Of a stretch of DNA of 64,000 nucleotides, positions 34,821-42,326 are shown piece by piece. Source of the stretch: Streptomyces sp. CB01201 (GTDB lineage Bacteria > Actinomycetota > Actinomycetes > Streptomycetales > Streptomycetaceae). Numbering within the stretch: position 1 is the stretch's first letter; the number at the start of each line of letters is the position of its first letter. The notes beneath the pieces are model-generated. The model searched no databases. It was not told where the DNA came from and saw only the letters and a list, made by a program, of their open reading frames with translations. The stretch spans positions 62,001-126,000 of the forward strand of contig NZ_NNBJ01000010.1 of assembly GCF_002803085.1 (NCBI RefSeq). Direction: 5' to 3'. The position numbers and the translations under genes are program-made.

Positions 34821-35123
34821 TGAAGGTGCCGATGCTGGCCAGCGCCGAGGTATTTAGGGGCGCGGGGAACTGCGCGAGAAGCGACCACGGTCCGCGGACG
34901 AACAGGCGGGGCTCGGGGCTTTGGTTCGGCCCCCCGGAGGCCTGAAGGGCCAAGGGGGACCCCCTTGGCGGGCTGAAGGTGCCGATGCTGGCCAGCGCCG
35001 AGGCATTTAGGGGCGCGGGGAACTGCGCGAGAAGCGACCACGGTCCGCGGACGAGCAGGCGGGGCTCGGGGCTTTGGTTCGGCCCCCCGGAGGCCTGAAG
35101 GGCCAGGGGGGACCCCCATGGCG
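34818..35123. repeat. 153-bp tandem duplication containing the dispersed core
   Basis: Two head-to-tail copies (34818-34970 and 34971-35123) differ at only about four positions. Each begins GGCTGAAGGTGCCGATGC, includes GGGGCGCGGGGAACTGCGCG, and ends in the palindromic GGGGGACCCCC region. A third copy begins at 35124 but diverges after about 10 bp. No coding function is apparent in 34607-35259. Confidence 0.9.
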
Positions 35124-35157
35124 GGCTGAAGCGCCCGATGCCGGCCGCACACGGGAC

Positions 35158-35206
35158 GAAGGCCCCGGTGACCGACCGGGGAGCGGTCGGCCACGACGGG
35201 GCCTTC
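35158..35206 (-). terminator. Stem-loop terminator after the SLT-type gene
   Basis: Outer stem GAAGGCCCCG / CGGGGCCTTC (10 bp) encloses an inner CCGACCG / CGGTCGG stem. It lies 54 bp beyond the stop codon. Confidence 0.75.
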
Positions 35207-35259
35207 GAGGAGTCGGTGCCGCAGATCGTGCGGCTCTTCGACTCGGTTGCCGGTACGGC

Positions 35260-35682
35260 TCAGTACCAGCTGTTCTGCTGCCAGAAGTTCCAGGCGCCGC
35301 ACGGGCTGCCGTAGCGGTCGTTCATGTAGTTCAGGCCCCACTTGATCTGGGTGGCCGGGTTGGACTTCCAGTCGGCACCGGCGGAGGCCATCTTGGAACC
35401 GGGCAGGGCCTGGACCAGGCCGTAGGCGCCGGAGGAGGAGTTGGTGGCGGACGGGTTCCAGCCGGACTCGTGGGTCACGATCTTGCTGAAGCACTGGAAC
35501 TGGTCGGACGGCATCATCTGCTGCGCGATCGCCTGGGCGCTCGTCGGTGCGGCCTGAGCCGGGACGGCGGCCATGGCGATGCCGGAGGCGGCAAGGAGCG
35601 TGGCGCCTGCGGCGGCGATGGACTTCTTGCGAGCGGAGATGCGAGCGGCGAAAGACAACGCGAAACCTAACTTCGGGGACAT
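35260..35682 (-). CDS. Secreted lysozyme-like transglycosylase (SLT domain)
   Basis: About 140 residues. A signal peptide (KKSIAAAGATLLAASGIAMAA, cleaved after AQA) is followed by a compact transglycosylase-like domain: FSKIVTHESGWNPSATNSSSGAYGLVQALPGSKM in pieces, with the catalytic glutamate in HESGWNP, then WGLNYMNDRYGSPCGAWNFWQ and a C-terminal tyrosine. This is the short single-domain SLT protein common in Streptomyces, acting on peptidoglycan. Two cysteines (QCFSK, SPCGAW) may pair. Start 35682 fits the signal peptide; longer in-frame extension is not supported. Confidence 0.85.
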   Translation of the reverse strand: MSPKLGFALSFAARISARKKSIAAAGATLLAASGIAMAAVPAQAAPTSAQAIAQQMMPSDQFQCFSKIVTHESGWNPSATNSSSGAYGLVQALPGSKMASAGADWKSNPATQIKWGLNYMNDRYGSPCGAWNFWQQNSWY

Positions 35683-35988
35683 GGGGGTCGCGCTCCGCCG
35701 GAGGTTCAAGGACCTCCTTGGCGAGGGAACCCGATGTGTGTGGCCCGTGGGTGGACCGTGCGGTTCCGGCGACTCGAACAGTTGTAACCGGGTCGCCAGG
35801 GGGTCCGCAATCACCCCATTTACTAGTGGGAGTCGCATGGGGGGTGGAACGTCCCCGGGGGTGTAAGGGATGCATAAGTCCAGGTCAGCCCGGCCGCGGG
35901 AGGGCCGCTGGATCATGGTTCCGGGCCCCTATTCCGGCTCGTAGAGGACGAAGGTCCTGTGGGGCGCCTCACCCCGGAAGGACCCTTT
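35683..35988. other. Intergenic region with upstream sequence of the SLT gene
   Basis: 306 bp without a gene. It holds the probable promoter of the SLT gene (an AT-richer patch near 35785-35825) and a short inverted repeat GGAGGTTCAAGGACCTCC (35698-35715) just before its start, which could fold in the leader. No known riboswitch could be confirmed. Confidence 0.5.
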
Positions 35989-36825
35989 TCAGGCCTCGAA
36001 TGTGACCTGGGCCTCGAAGGCGGCACGCCTCGTCGCGCGGCGCAACGCCTTGAGGACGGTCGCGCCGAGCGTCAGGGTCAGCACCACCGTGAGCGCCGCG
36101 CGGCCCAGGTCCCAGCCGAGCGAGGTGGCCGCGCAGTACGTGAAGAAGCGGACCAGGTTCTCGGACAGCGGGGCGCCGGGGTGGAAGGAGACGCCCGAGG
36201 ACATTCCGCCGATGAAGGTCCAGCCCTGGAGGTTCATGACCGTCCCGTACGCGAACGAGGCGAGCGCGCCGTACAGCGCGAGCAGGACCAGTTCGGCCCG
36301 GCCGCGCAGGCGGTGCGGGCCCGGCAGCAGGCCGGCGCCCATCGTGAACCAGCCCATCGCGAGCATCTGGAACGGCATCCACGGGCCGACCCCGCCGGTC
36401 AGCAGCGCGGAGGCGAACATCGTCACCGAACCGAGGACGAAGCCGAAGCCCGGGCCGAGGACCCGGCCGCTCAGCACCATCAGGAAGAACATCGGCTCCA
36501 GGCCGGCCGTGCCCGCGCCCAGCGGGCGCAGCGCGGCCCCGACCGCGGCCAGCACGCCGAGCATCGCGACGGCCTTGGCGTCCATGCCGTCGTCGGCGAT
36601 CGTGGCGACCACCACACCCACCAGGAGCGGGAGCAGCGCGGCGAAGAGCCAGGGGGCGTCCCGGGCGTGGGCGAGACCGGAGTCGGCGTCGGCGAGCAGC
36701 GGCCAGCCGAAGGCCGCGATGCCGATGAGGGTGATGAGGCAGAGGGCCACTACCGCGCGGGGGCCCAGGCGGACGGCTCGGGCCGCCTTCGTACCGCCCT
36801 GGCCCATGGGGCGAACGGGGCTCAT
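35989..36825 (-). CDS. ECF transporter S component (cobalamin-type, CbrT-like)
   Basis: 278 residues with six or more hydrophobic segments: VVALCLITLIGIAAFGWPLL, WLFAALLPLLVGVVVATIAD, MLGVLAAVGAALRPLGAG, FGFVLGSVTMFASALLTGGVGPWMPFQMLAMGW in pieces, and the GWTFIGG loop. The LGPGFGFVLGSVTMFASALL and PWMPFQM motifs fit ECF S components of the cobalamin/CbrT type. Its gene overlaps the ECF ATPase by four bases. The operon starts at a cobalamin riboswitch, which supports corrinoid as the ligand, although the S component alone cannot be assigned to a substrate. Confidence 0.82.
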   Translation of the reverse strand: MSPVRPMGQGGTKAARAVRLGPRAVVALCLITLIGIAAFGWPLLADADSGLAHARDAPWLFAALLPLLVGVVVATIADDGMDAKAVAMLGVLAAVGAALRPLGAGTAGLEPMFFLMVLSGRVLGPGFGFVLGSVTMFASALLTGGVGPWMPFQMLAMGWFTMGAGLLPGPHRLRGRAELVLLALYGALASFAYGTVMNLQGWTFIGGMSSGVSFHPGAPLSENLVRFFTYCAATSLGWDLGRAALTVVLTLTLGATVLKALRRATRRAAFEAQVTFEA

Positions 36826-38516
36826 GAGAGGGCCTCGCGTACCTGCGCGACGGTGAGCCAGTGCTGAGGGGCCAGGACCTTGGCGACCTGGGGGGCGAAG
36901 GCCGGTGAGGAGACGACCACCTCGGCGGTCGGGCCGTCCGCGACGACCTCGCCGCCCGCCAGGATCACCACCCGGTGGGCGACCTCGGCGGCCAGCTCCA
37001 CGTCATGGGTCGCGAGCACGATCGCGTGCCCCGCGGCGGCGAGCGCGCGCAGCACGGTGACCAGGCGGGCCTTCGCCGCGTAGTCCAGGCCGCGGGTCGG
37101 CTCGTCCAGCAGGAGCAGAGGAGGACGGCCGGTCAGGACGATCGCCAGCGCGAGGGCGAGGCGCTGGCCCTCGGACAGGTCGCGGGGGTGCGTGTCGTCC
37201 GGTACGCCGGGAAGCAGCGTGGACACCAGCTCGCGGCAGGTTCCCGGGGCCGCCCCGGCGTCCTGGTCCGCGGCGGCGCACTCCGCGGCGACGGTGTCGG
37301 CGTACAGGAGATCGCGCGGTTCCTGGGGTACGAGGCCGACCTCGCGGATCAGTTCGCGCGGCGGGGTGCGGTGGGGGGTGCGGCCGGCCACCGCCACCGA
37401 GCCCGAGGTGGGCTCGATCATGCCGACGAGGGTGGCCAGGAGGGTGGACTTGCCGGCGCCGTTGCGGCCCATCAGGGCGATGGTCTCGCCCGGGGTGACG
37501 GTCAGGTCCACGCGGCGCAGGGCCTCCACCCGGCCGCGTCGCACACCGAGGGCGGTGACCGTGGCCGTCGCGGCGGGGGTGCCGGGGCGGCCCGGCGGGC
37601 GGCGGAAGAGGGCGGCGAGGGTGCGCCTCGCCGCCGCGGGCCGAGGGGCAGGCACACGCGGCGGCTCGGTGCCTTCGGCGGTGGGGGCACAGGGCGTACG
37701 CGTCGAGAGCCGGTCGCGCAGCGGGCCCGCCATACGGCGGGCGTCCCGTACGGAGAGCGGGAGCGGGGTCCACTTCGCGAGGCGGCCCAGGGCCACCACC
37801 GGCGGCCGGACCGGGGAGACGCGCATGATGTCGGCGGGGGTGCCGAGGAGCGGGGGCTCGCCGGGGGAGGGGAGCAGGATCACCCGGTCCGCGTACTGGA
37901 TCACCCGCTCCAGGCGGTGCTCGGCCAGCAGGACCGTGGTGCCGAGGTCGTGCACGAGGCGCTGGAGGACGGAGAGGACGTCCTCCGCGGCGGCCGGATC
38001 GAGCGCCGACGTCGGTTCGTCCAGGACCAGCACCTTCGGGTGCGGGGTGAGGACCGAGCCGATCGCGACCCGCTGCTGCTGGCCGCCGGAGAGGGTGGCG
38101 ATGGGGCGGTCGCGCAGCTCGGCGAGGCCCAGCAGGTCCAGGGTCTCCTCGACACGACGGCGCATCACGGCGGGGGCGAGCCCCAACGACTCCATGCCGT
38201 AGGCGAGTTCGTCCTCGACGGTGTCGGTGACGAAGTGCGCGAGCGGATCCTGGCCCACCGTGCCGACCAGGTCGGCGAGTTCGCGCGGTTTGTGGGTGCG
38301 GGTGTCGCGGCCGTCCACCGTGACCCGGCCGCGCAGGGTGCCTCCGGTGAAGTGCGGGACGAGCCCGGAGACCGTGCCGAGGAGCGTCGACTTGCCGACC
38401 CCGGACGGGCCGACGACCAGGACCAACTCGCCTTCGGGCACGGTCAGTTCGACGCCCCGTACGGTCGGCCCGGGCGCGGAGTCGTAGGTGACCGAGACGT
38501 TCTCGAACCGGATCAC
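36822..38516 (-). CDS. ECF transporter double ATPase (A and A' fused)
   Basis: 564 residues with two complete ABC domains. First: Walker A GPSGVGKST, signature LSGGQQQRVAIGS, Walker B VLVLDEPTSALD and LLAEHRLERV. Second: Walker A GRNGAGKST, signature LSEGQRLALALA (variant LSEGQ), Walker B LLLLDEPTRGLD and H-loop LATHDVELAAEV. A linker of about 90 Pro/Arg-rich residues joins them. GTG 38516 has AAGGAG six bases upstream and overlaps the T-component stop by four bases. In ECF transporters the two ATPases drive the T and S components. Confidence 0.9.
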   Translation of the reverse strand: MIRFENVSVTYDSAPGPTVRGVELTVPEGELVLVVGPSGVGKSTLLGTVSGLVPHFTGGTLRGRVTVDGRDTRTHKPRELADLVGTVGQDPLAHFVTDTVEDELAYGMESLGLAPAVMRRRVEETLDLLGLAELRDRPIATLSGGQQQRVAIGSVLTPHPKVLVLDEPTSALDPAAAEDVLSVLQRLVHDLGTTVLLAEHRLERVIQYADRVILLPSPGEPPLLGTPADIMRVSPVRPPVVALGRLAKWTPLPLSVRDARRMAGPLRDRLSTRTPCAPTAEGTEPPRVPAPRPAAARRTLAALFRRPPGRPGTPAATATVTALGVRRGRVEALRRVDLTVTPGETIALMGRNGAGKSTLLATLVGMIEPTSGSVAVAGRTPHRTPPRELIREVGLVPQEPRDLLYADTVAAECAAADQDAGAAPGTCRELVSTLLPGVPDDTHPRDLSEGQRLALALAIVLTGRPPLLLLDEPTRGLDYAAKARLVTVLRALAAAGHAIVLATHDVELAAEVAHRVVILAGGEVVADGPTAEVVVSSPAFAPQVAKVLAPQHWLTVAQVREALS

Positions 38517-39784
38517 GCGGACTCCTTCGGTGGCGCGGCCGCTCCGGTGGCTGCCGCGGGTGGTGGGGCCGGTACGGGTGCGGCGAATGCCGGGAGCAGG
38601 CCGACGAGCAGGGAGAGCGCGGGCCACAGGGGCAGGGCCGGTGCGCTCAGGGGGACGACCCCGAGGGTCAGGGCGTCGGGCGCGTACCCGCCCGCCCACA
38701 GCATCAGCGCCGCGACCGCCGCGCCGGAACCCGCCACCAGCCAGGACCGGGCGCCCCAGCGGTCGGGCCGGTAGCGGGTGCGGAGCTGGCGGCGGCCGCC
38801 GAGCCGGAGCCCGGCGAGGGAGGCGGCCAGCCCCGCCGCGAGGACGGGGATGCCGTACCCGGCGCCCTCGGAGGCGAGCAGTCCGTACGTCCCCGCGCAG
38901 ACGCCGAGCAGCCCGCCGAGGGTCAGGACGGTGGTCAAGTGGCGTACGGAGGCGGGTACTTGGGCGGTGCGGCCGTAGCCGCGGGCGTCCATCGAGGCGG
39001 CCACCGCGACCGAGCGCTCCAGGGCGCCTTCGAGCACCGGAAGGCCGATCTGGGCGATCGCCCTGATGCCGCCGGTGGGGCGGCCGCGCAGCCGGCGCGC
39101 GGTCCGCAGCCGTACGACGTCGGCGACCATGTTCGGCGCGAAGGTCATCGCGACGACCACGGCGACGCCCGCCTCGTACAGCGCGCCCGGCAAGGACTTG
39201 AGGAGGCGGGCGGGGTTGGCGAGCGCGTTCGCGGCGCCCACGCAGATCAGCAGGGTGGCCAGGCGGGCGCCGTCGTACAGCGCGAAGAGCATGCCCTCCG
39301 CGGTGACCCGGCCGCCGACGCGGATGCCCTTCGCCCAGTCGGGGAGCGGGAGTTGGGGCAGCGTGAACAGGGTGTGGCTGCCGGGGATCGGGGAGCCGAG
39401 CACCAGGTTGAAGACGAGTCGGATGCCGACGACGAACAGGCCGATCTTGATGAACGCCGTGTAGGACCGGGCCCAGGGGGCGTCGGTCTTGCGGGCGGCC
39501 ACGACATATCCGGCGACCCCGACGAGGAGGCCGAGCAGGAGGGGGTTGTTGGTGCGGGACGCGGCCGTGGCGAGCCCGAGCGCCCAGAGCCACCAGGCGC
39601 CGGGGTGCACGGCGTTGCTCCGGCTCGCGAGGGGCGCGGCCGGCGTCCGCCGCCGGCGGGGGGAACGTCGTGCGGACGCGGGCCGCCGGGGGAACGCCCG
39701 GCCGCCGGCCGGGTCGTGTTCCCCACCCGCACCCCGCGTGCCCGCCTCCGGTCCGCGTCCGGCGTCCTCGTTCTGGAGAGGCAT
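38513..39784 (-). CDS. ECF transporter T component (CbiQ-like) with N-terminal extension
   Basis: About 423 residues. Hydrophobic segments begin WWLWALGLATAASRTN after a 55-residue basic, disordered N-terminus. The T-component signatures are present: two short motifs with Ala-Arg-Gly, MDARGYGRTAQV and the arginine-containing RLRTARRLRGRPTGG, which couple to the ATPases. The C-terminal half has further helices and ends Pro/Ala-rich. It sits between the SCO2322-like gene and the ATPase, with a four-base overlap to the latter. N-terminal extensions of this kind are unusual for CbiQ proteins and their role is unknown. Confidence 0.82.
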   Translation of the reverse strand: MPLQNEDAGRGPEAGTRGAGGEHDPAGGRAFPRRPASARRSPRRRRTPAAPLASRSNAVHPGAWWLWALGLATAASRTNNPLLLGLLVGVAGYVVAARKTDAPWARSYTAFIKIGLFVVGIRLVFNLVLGSPIPGSHTLFTLPQLPLPDWAKGIRVGGRVTAEGMLFALYDGARLATLLICVGAANALANPARLLKSLPGALYEAGVAVVVAMTFAPNMVADVVRLRTARRLRGRPTGGIRAIAQIGLPVLEGALERSVAVAASMDARGYGRTAQVPASVRHLTTVLTLGGLLGVCAGTYGLLASEGAGYGIPVLAAGLAASLAGLRLGGRRQLRTRYRPDRWGARSWLVAGSGAAVAALMLWAGGYAPDALTLGVVPLSAPALPLWPALSLLVGLLPAFAAPVPAPPPAAATGAAAPPKESA

Positions 39785-39791
39785 CGCCGGG

Positions 39792-40439
39792 TCAGTCTCC
39801 GCGGCGACGACGGCGGGCCTGCCAGATCGCCGCCCCGCCCAGGGCGAGGACCGCGGCCGCTCCGGCCAGGAGTCCCACCGACGGGCCCGAGCCCGGGCTG
39901 TCCTTCGTGGCGGGCTGCGCGCTCGCCGCCGGGCCCTCCACCTGCTCGCCGCACCCGGTGCGCGGGTAGCCACCGATCGCGCACAGCAGGGCCGCGCTGT
40001 TGTAGCGCAGCGGCTTCGCCACCGCGGCCAGGGCGTCGGCGGTGGTGGCGTCCGGGGCGACCTGGGCGCAGGCGGTGCGCGGGGCGGGCGGGGTTTCACC
40101 CGGGGCCGCGTCCTGGGGCGTACCGAAGTCGATGACGAGCGCGACCCGCTTGGTGTCCTCCTTGGTCGGCGTCGTACCGCACACCGCCTCGAAGGACGGT
40201 GCCGTACGCGGCTGGGTCGCGTCCTTGGAGTCCGCGCTCACCGCGAAGCGGAAGCCCTCCACCGAGCCGTCGCCGGGGTGCGCGGAGGCCGGGCCCTGGG
40301 TGGCGTACGTCCAGGCGACGCCCGTCAGGTCCCAGAACGACCAGTACCGGTAGCCCGCCGCCTGCGCGGGACCCGCGCCGGTGGCGAGGACCACCACGGC
40401 GAGGAGCAGCGCGGCGAACGGGGCGAGTCGCGTCCGCAT
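39792..40439 (-). CDS. SCO2322-like membrane-anchored surface protein
   Basis: About 215 residues. Signal peptide (ALLLAVVVLATGAGPAQA), then an extracellular domain starting GYRYWSFWDLTGVAWTYATQ, with GSVEGFRFAV and four cysteines (EAVCGTT, TACAQV, ALLCAIGGYPRTGCG). A single C-terminal transmembrane helix (SVGLLAGAAAVLALGGAAIW) with basic tail QARRRRRGD anchors it. The name is by resemblance to the S. coelicolor SCO2322 protein family. Start ATG 40439 overlaps the stop of the upstream gene by one base. Its place in a cobalamin-riboswitch ECF operon suggests an accessory role in corrinoid uptake; this is inference. Confidence 0.78.
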   Translation of the reverse strand: MRTRLAPFAALLLAVVVLATGAGPAQAAGYRYWSFWDLTGVAWTYATQGPASAHPGDGSVEGFRFAVSADSKDATQPRTAPSFEAVCGTTPTKEDTKRVALVIDFGTPQDAAPGETPPAPRTACAQVAPDATTADALAAVAKPLRYNSAALLCAIGGYPRTGCGEQVEGPAASAQPATKDSPGSGPSVGLLAGAAAVLALGGAAIWQARRRRRGD

Positions 40440-41707
40440 CACAGCTGCTGGTTCTTCTTGCGGCCGCTGATCAGGAAGCCGACGCCGATACCGGCGACCA
40501 GGCCGACGCCGACGATCCACCAGACGGAGATGCCGTCGTTCTTGTCGTCCGACTTCTGGTCCGACTTCTCGGACGAGGGGGCCGGCGAGGCCGCCGACTC
40601 CGGGGCCGGGCCCGTCGCGTTCAGGGACTTGACCAGGTTCACTCCGCCGAAGTTCGTCGGGTCGGCACCGGTCGCGTCCGCGGCGAAGATGAGCTGGGCG
40701 TAGGCGGCGGGGCCGCTCTCCTTGGCCCAGGCGGTGGCGTTCTTGGCGAGCCAGTCGGCGGACGCCTTCGCCTGCTGGGACAGTCCGTCGGCCGCGAGGG
40801 CGACGACCGCGTCCGCGGTGTTGCCGAAGTCGGGCTGACTCTCGGCGCCCGGCATCGCGGACTTCAGGAACCCGGTCGGGGCCAGCGTCCTGGCGAGGTA
40901 GGCGGCGCCGTTGTGCGCGGCCTGCTCGGGCGTGGTGGCCTTCTCGCAGGCGGTGCCCTTGGCGTCGGCGGGCCCGGCGGTGGCGGTCAGGCCCTTGCCG
41001 AGCGAGCCGGTCACCGCGGCGGCGGTCGCGTCCGCGTTGGCGTACAGCTTCCCGGTCTTCAGGTCGCCCTGGTAGGCGAAGGCGCCGCCGTTGGGGTCTC
41101 CCCCAGCCCCTTCAGAGCTGGGGGAAGGGCCGTCGCAGGGCAGCGCGAAGGTGAGCAGACCGTCGAACGGGGACTTGCCGCCCTTGGCCGACTTCACCTC
41201 GGCGGGCTTCTCGCCCGCGGCGGCGAGTGCGCCGATGACGATCGCGGTGGAGTTGGCGTCGCTCTTCGAGCCGGGGTTGTAGGCCCAGCCGCCGTCGTCG
41301 TTCTGTACGGACTTCAGCCAGCCGATGCCCTTCTTCACGGCGTCGTCGTGGCCGCCGAGCGCGACCAGCGCCTGGACGGCGGCCGAGGTGGCGTTGGTGT
41401 CCAGCATCGCCTTGGGGTCGCACGGCTTGGTGGCGTCCGCGCGGAACGCGGTGAAGGCGCCGCTCTCGCACTGCTGGCCGGTGAGCCAAGTGACGGCCTG
41501 GCCGGCGGGCTTGACGCCCGCCTTCTCCTGGGCGAGGAAGGCGAGGGACTGCCGGAAGACGCCGTCGTACTGCGGGTCCTTGGTTCCGTACAGGCCCGGC
41601 GGGACCGCCGCGGGGGACGGCGTGCCGTCGGCGAATGCGGCCGGGGCGGCGCCGCCCAGGACGGCGGTGGCGGCGGCGAGCGCTGCGGCGCAGCGGCGTA
41701 CGGTCAT
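40439..41707 (-). CDS. Membrane-anchored prenyltransferase/squalene-cyclase-repeat protein
   Basis: About 422 residues. Signal peptide (CAAALAAATAVLGGAAPAAFA), then an extracellular alpha/alpha-toroid of about 330 residues with terpenoid-cyclase-fold repeats: WLTGQQCESGAF, WLKSVQNDDGGWAYNP, YLARTLAPTGFL and DWLAKNATAWAKESG. A C-terminal Ser/Lys/Asp linker leads to one transmembrane helix (WWIVGVGLVAGIGVGFLISG) and a short basic tail. No acidic DxDD or DDxxD catalytic motif is visible, so it is probably a binding protein, not a cyclase. It is the first gene after a cobalamin riboswitch and is followed by the SCO2322-like gene and the ECF transporter. Confidence 0.8.
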   Translation of the reverse strand: MTVRRCAAALAAATAVLGGAAPAAFADGTPSPAAVPPGLYGTKDPQYDGVFRQSLAFLAQEKAGVKPAGQAVTWLTGQQCESGAFTAFRADATKPCDPKAMLDTNATSAAVQALVALGGHDDAVKKGIGWLKSVQNDDGGWAYNPGSKSDANSTAIVIGALAAAGEKPAEVKSAKGGKSPFDGLLTFALPCDGPSPSSEGAGGDPNGGAFAYQGDLKTGKLYANADATAAAVTGSLGKGLTATAGPADAKGTACEKATTPEQAAHNGAAYLARTLAPTGFLKSAMPGAESQPDFGNTADAVVALAADGLSQQAKASADWLAKNATAWAKESGPAAYAQLIFAADATGADPTNFGGVNLVKSLNATGPAPESAASPAPSSEKSDQKSDDKNDGISVWWIVGVGLVAGIGVGFLISGRKKNQQL

Positions 41708-41825
41708 GGCGGGCGGTGCCTCTCCTGCGGGGGGCGCGGGCACGGGCGCGCGCTGGCACCCGGCTCGGGCCCCGTATACCTCGACGGTGCGGGTCACCTG
41801 CGGTGTGCGGGTGACGGGTGAGCCG

Positions 41826-41923
41826 GTCATGCGGGACGGGGCATTCCGGCTTGCCACCGGGGTGGCCTCACGGCTGCGGGTCAGCGCCGGATTCGCACCG
41901 GCTTCCCCCCGTACGGGCATGAC
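41826..41923 (-). promoter_or_regulatory. Cobalamin riboswitch
   Basis: Read on the minus strand, the leader has GGGGGGAAGCCGGTGCGAAT, then CCGGCGCTGACCCGCAGCCG and the B12-box-like AAGCCGGAATGCCCCG, in the order of the cobalamin riboswitch core. The ends are closed by a 7-bp helix (41917-41923 with 41826-41832, GTCATGC/GCATGAC). At about 100 nt it is a compact form. It lies about 120 nt upstream of the first surface-protein gene. Confidence 0.9.
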
Positions 41924-41942
41924 GACCCGCCCACCCTACCCC

Positions 41943-42240
41943 GGCGGGTGAAGGCCCCTGGGGGCTCCGCCCCAGACCCCGGGATCGCCCCCACCCCGCC
42001 CCTTCCCTCAACCCTCCGGGGGTGGAACGGGGGTGGGTGCGCTTCCGGGGGCTGCGCCCCGGGGCCCCCTTGGTTCATCTGCGGGCCGTGCGTGGCTGGT
42101 CGCGCAGTTCCCCGCGCCCCTAAATGCCTTGGTGCGGGCCCGCACCAAGGCATCTTCAGCCCGTCCGGCGATTGAGGACGAGCGCCGTTCAGGCGCGAAC
42201 GGGGGTCTGGGGGCGGAGCCCCCAGGGTCCTTCAACCCCC
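41943..42240. repeat. Mosaic intergenic repeat cluster
   Basis: Modules include the hairpin GGGGGCTCCGCCCCAGACCC (41959-41978), the core GCGCAGTTCCCCGCGCCCCT (42102-42121), the TTCAGCCCGTCCGGCGATTG module (42154-42173) with GAGGACGAGCGCC, and GGGGTCTGGGGGCGGAGCCC (42204-42223). All recur elsewhere in the window. No gene is supported in 41924-42326. Confidence 0.85.
42124..42153. repeat. Perfect 30-bp palindrome inside the repeat cluster
   Basis: ATGCCTTGGTGCGGG is followed at once by its exact reverse complement (15 + 15 bp, no loop). It immediately follows the dispersed core and would fold into a long hairpin or cruciform. The equivalent position at other copies has non-palindromic sequence. 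Confidence 0.9.
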
Positions 42241-42326
42241 GGAGGGTTTAGGGAAGGGGCGGGGAGGGGCCGAGACCCGGGGCCTGTGGCAGAGCCCCAG
42301 AGCGCCCCAGCCGGGCTCGGCCGGGT

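Noticed and set aside
34607..35259. Insertion-sequence remnant
   Set aside because: There is no transposase fragment, and the repeats match the dispersed mosaic family; no flanking target duplication is seen.
35683..35900. A ydaO-type c-di-AMP riboswitch upstream of the SLT-type gene
   Set aside because: Such elements are common before Streptomyces wall hydrolase genes, but I could not find the conserved segments in order. A search with RF00379 would settle it.
40439..41707. Active squalene/terpene cyclase
   Set aside because: The protein is secreted and anchored, and no DxDD or DDxxD motif is visible in the toroid.
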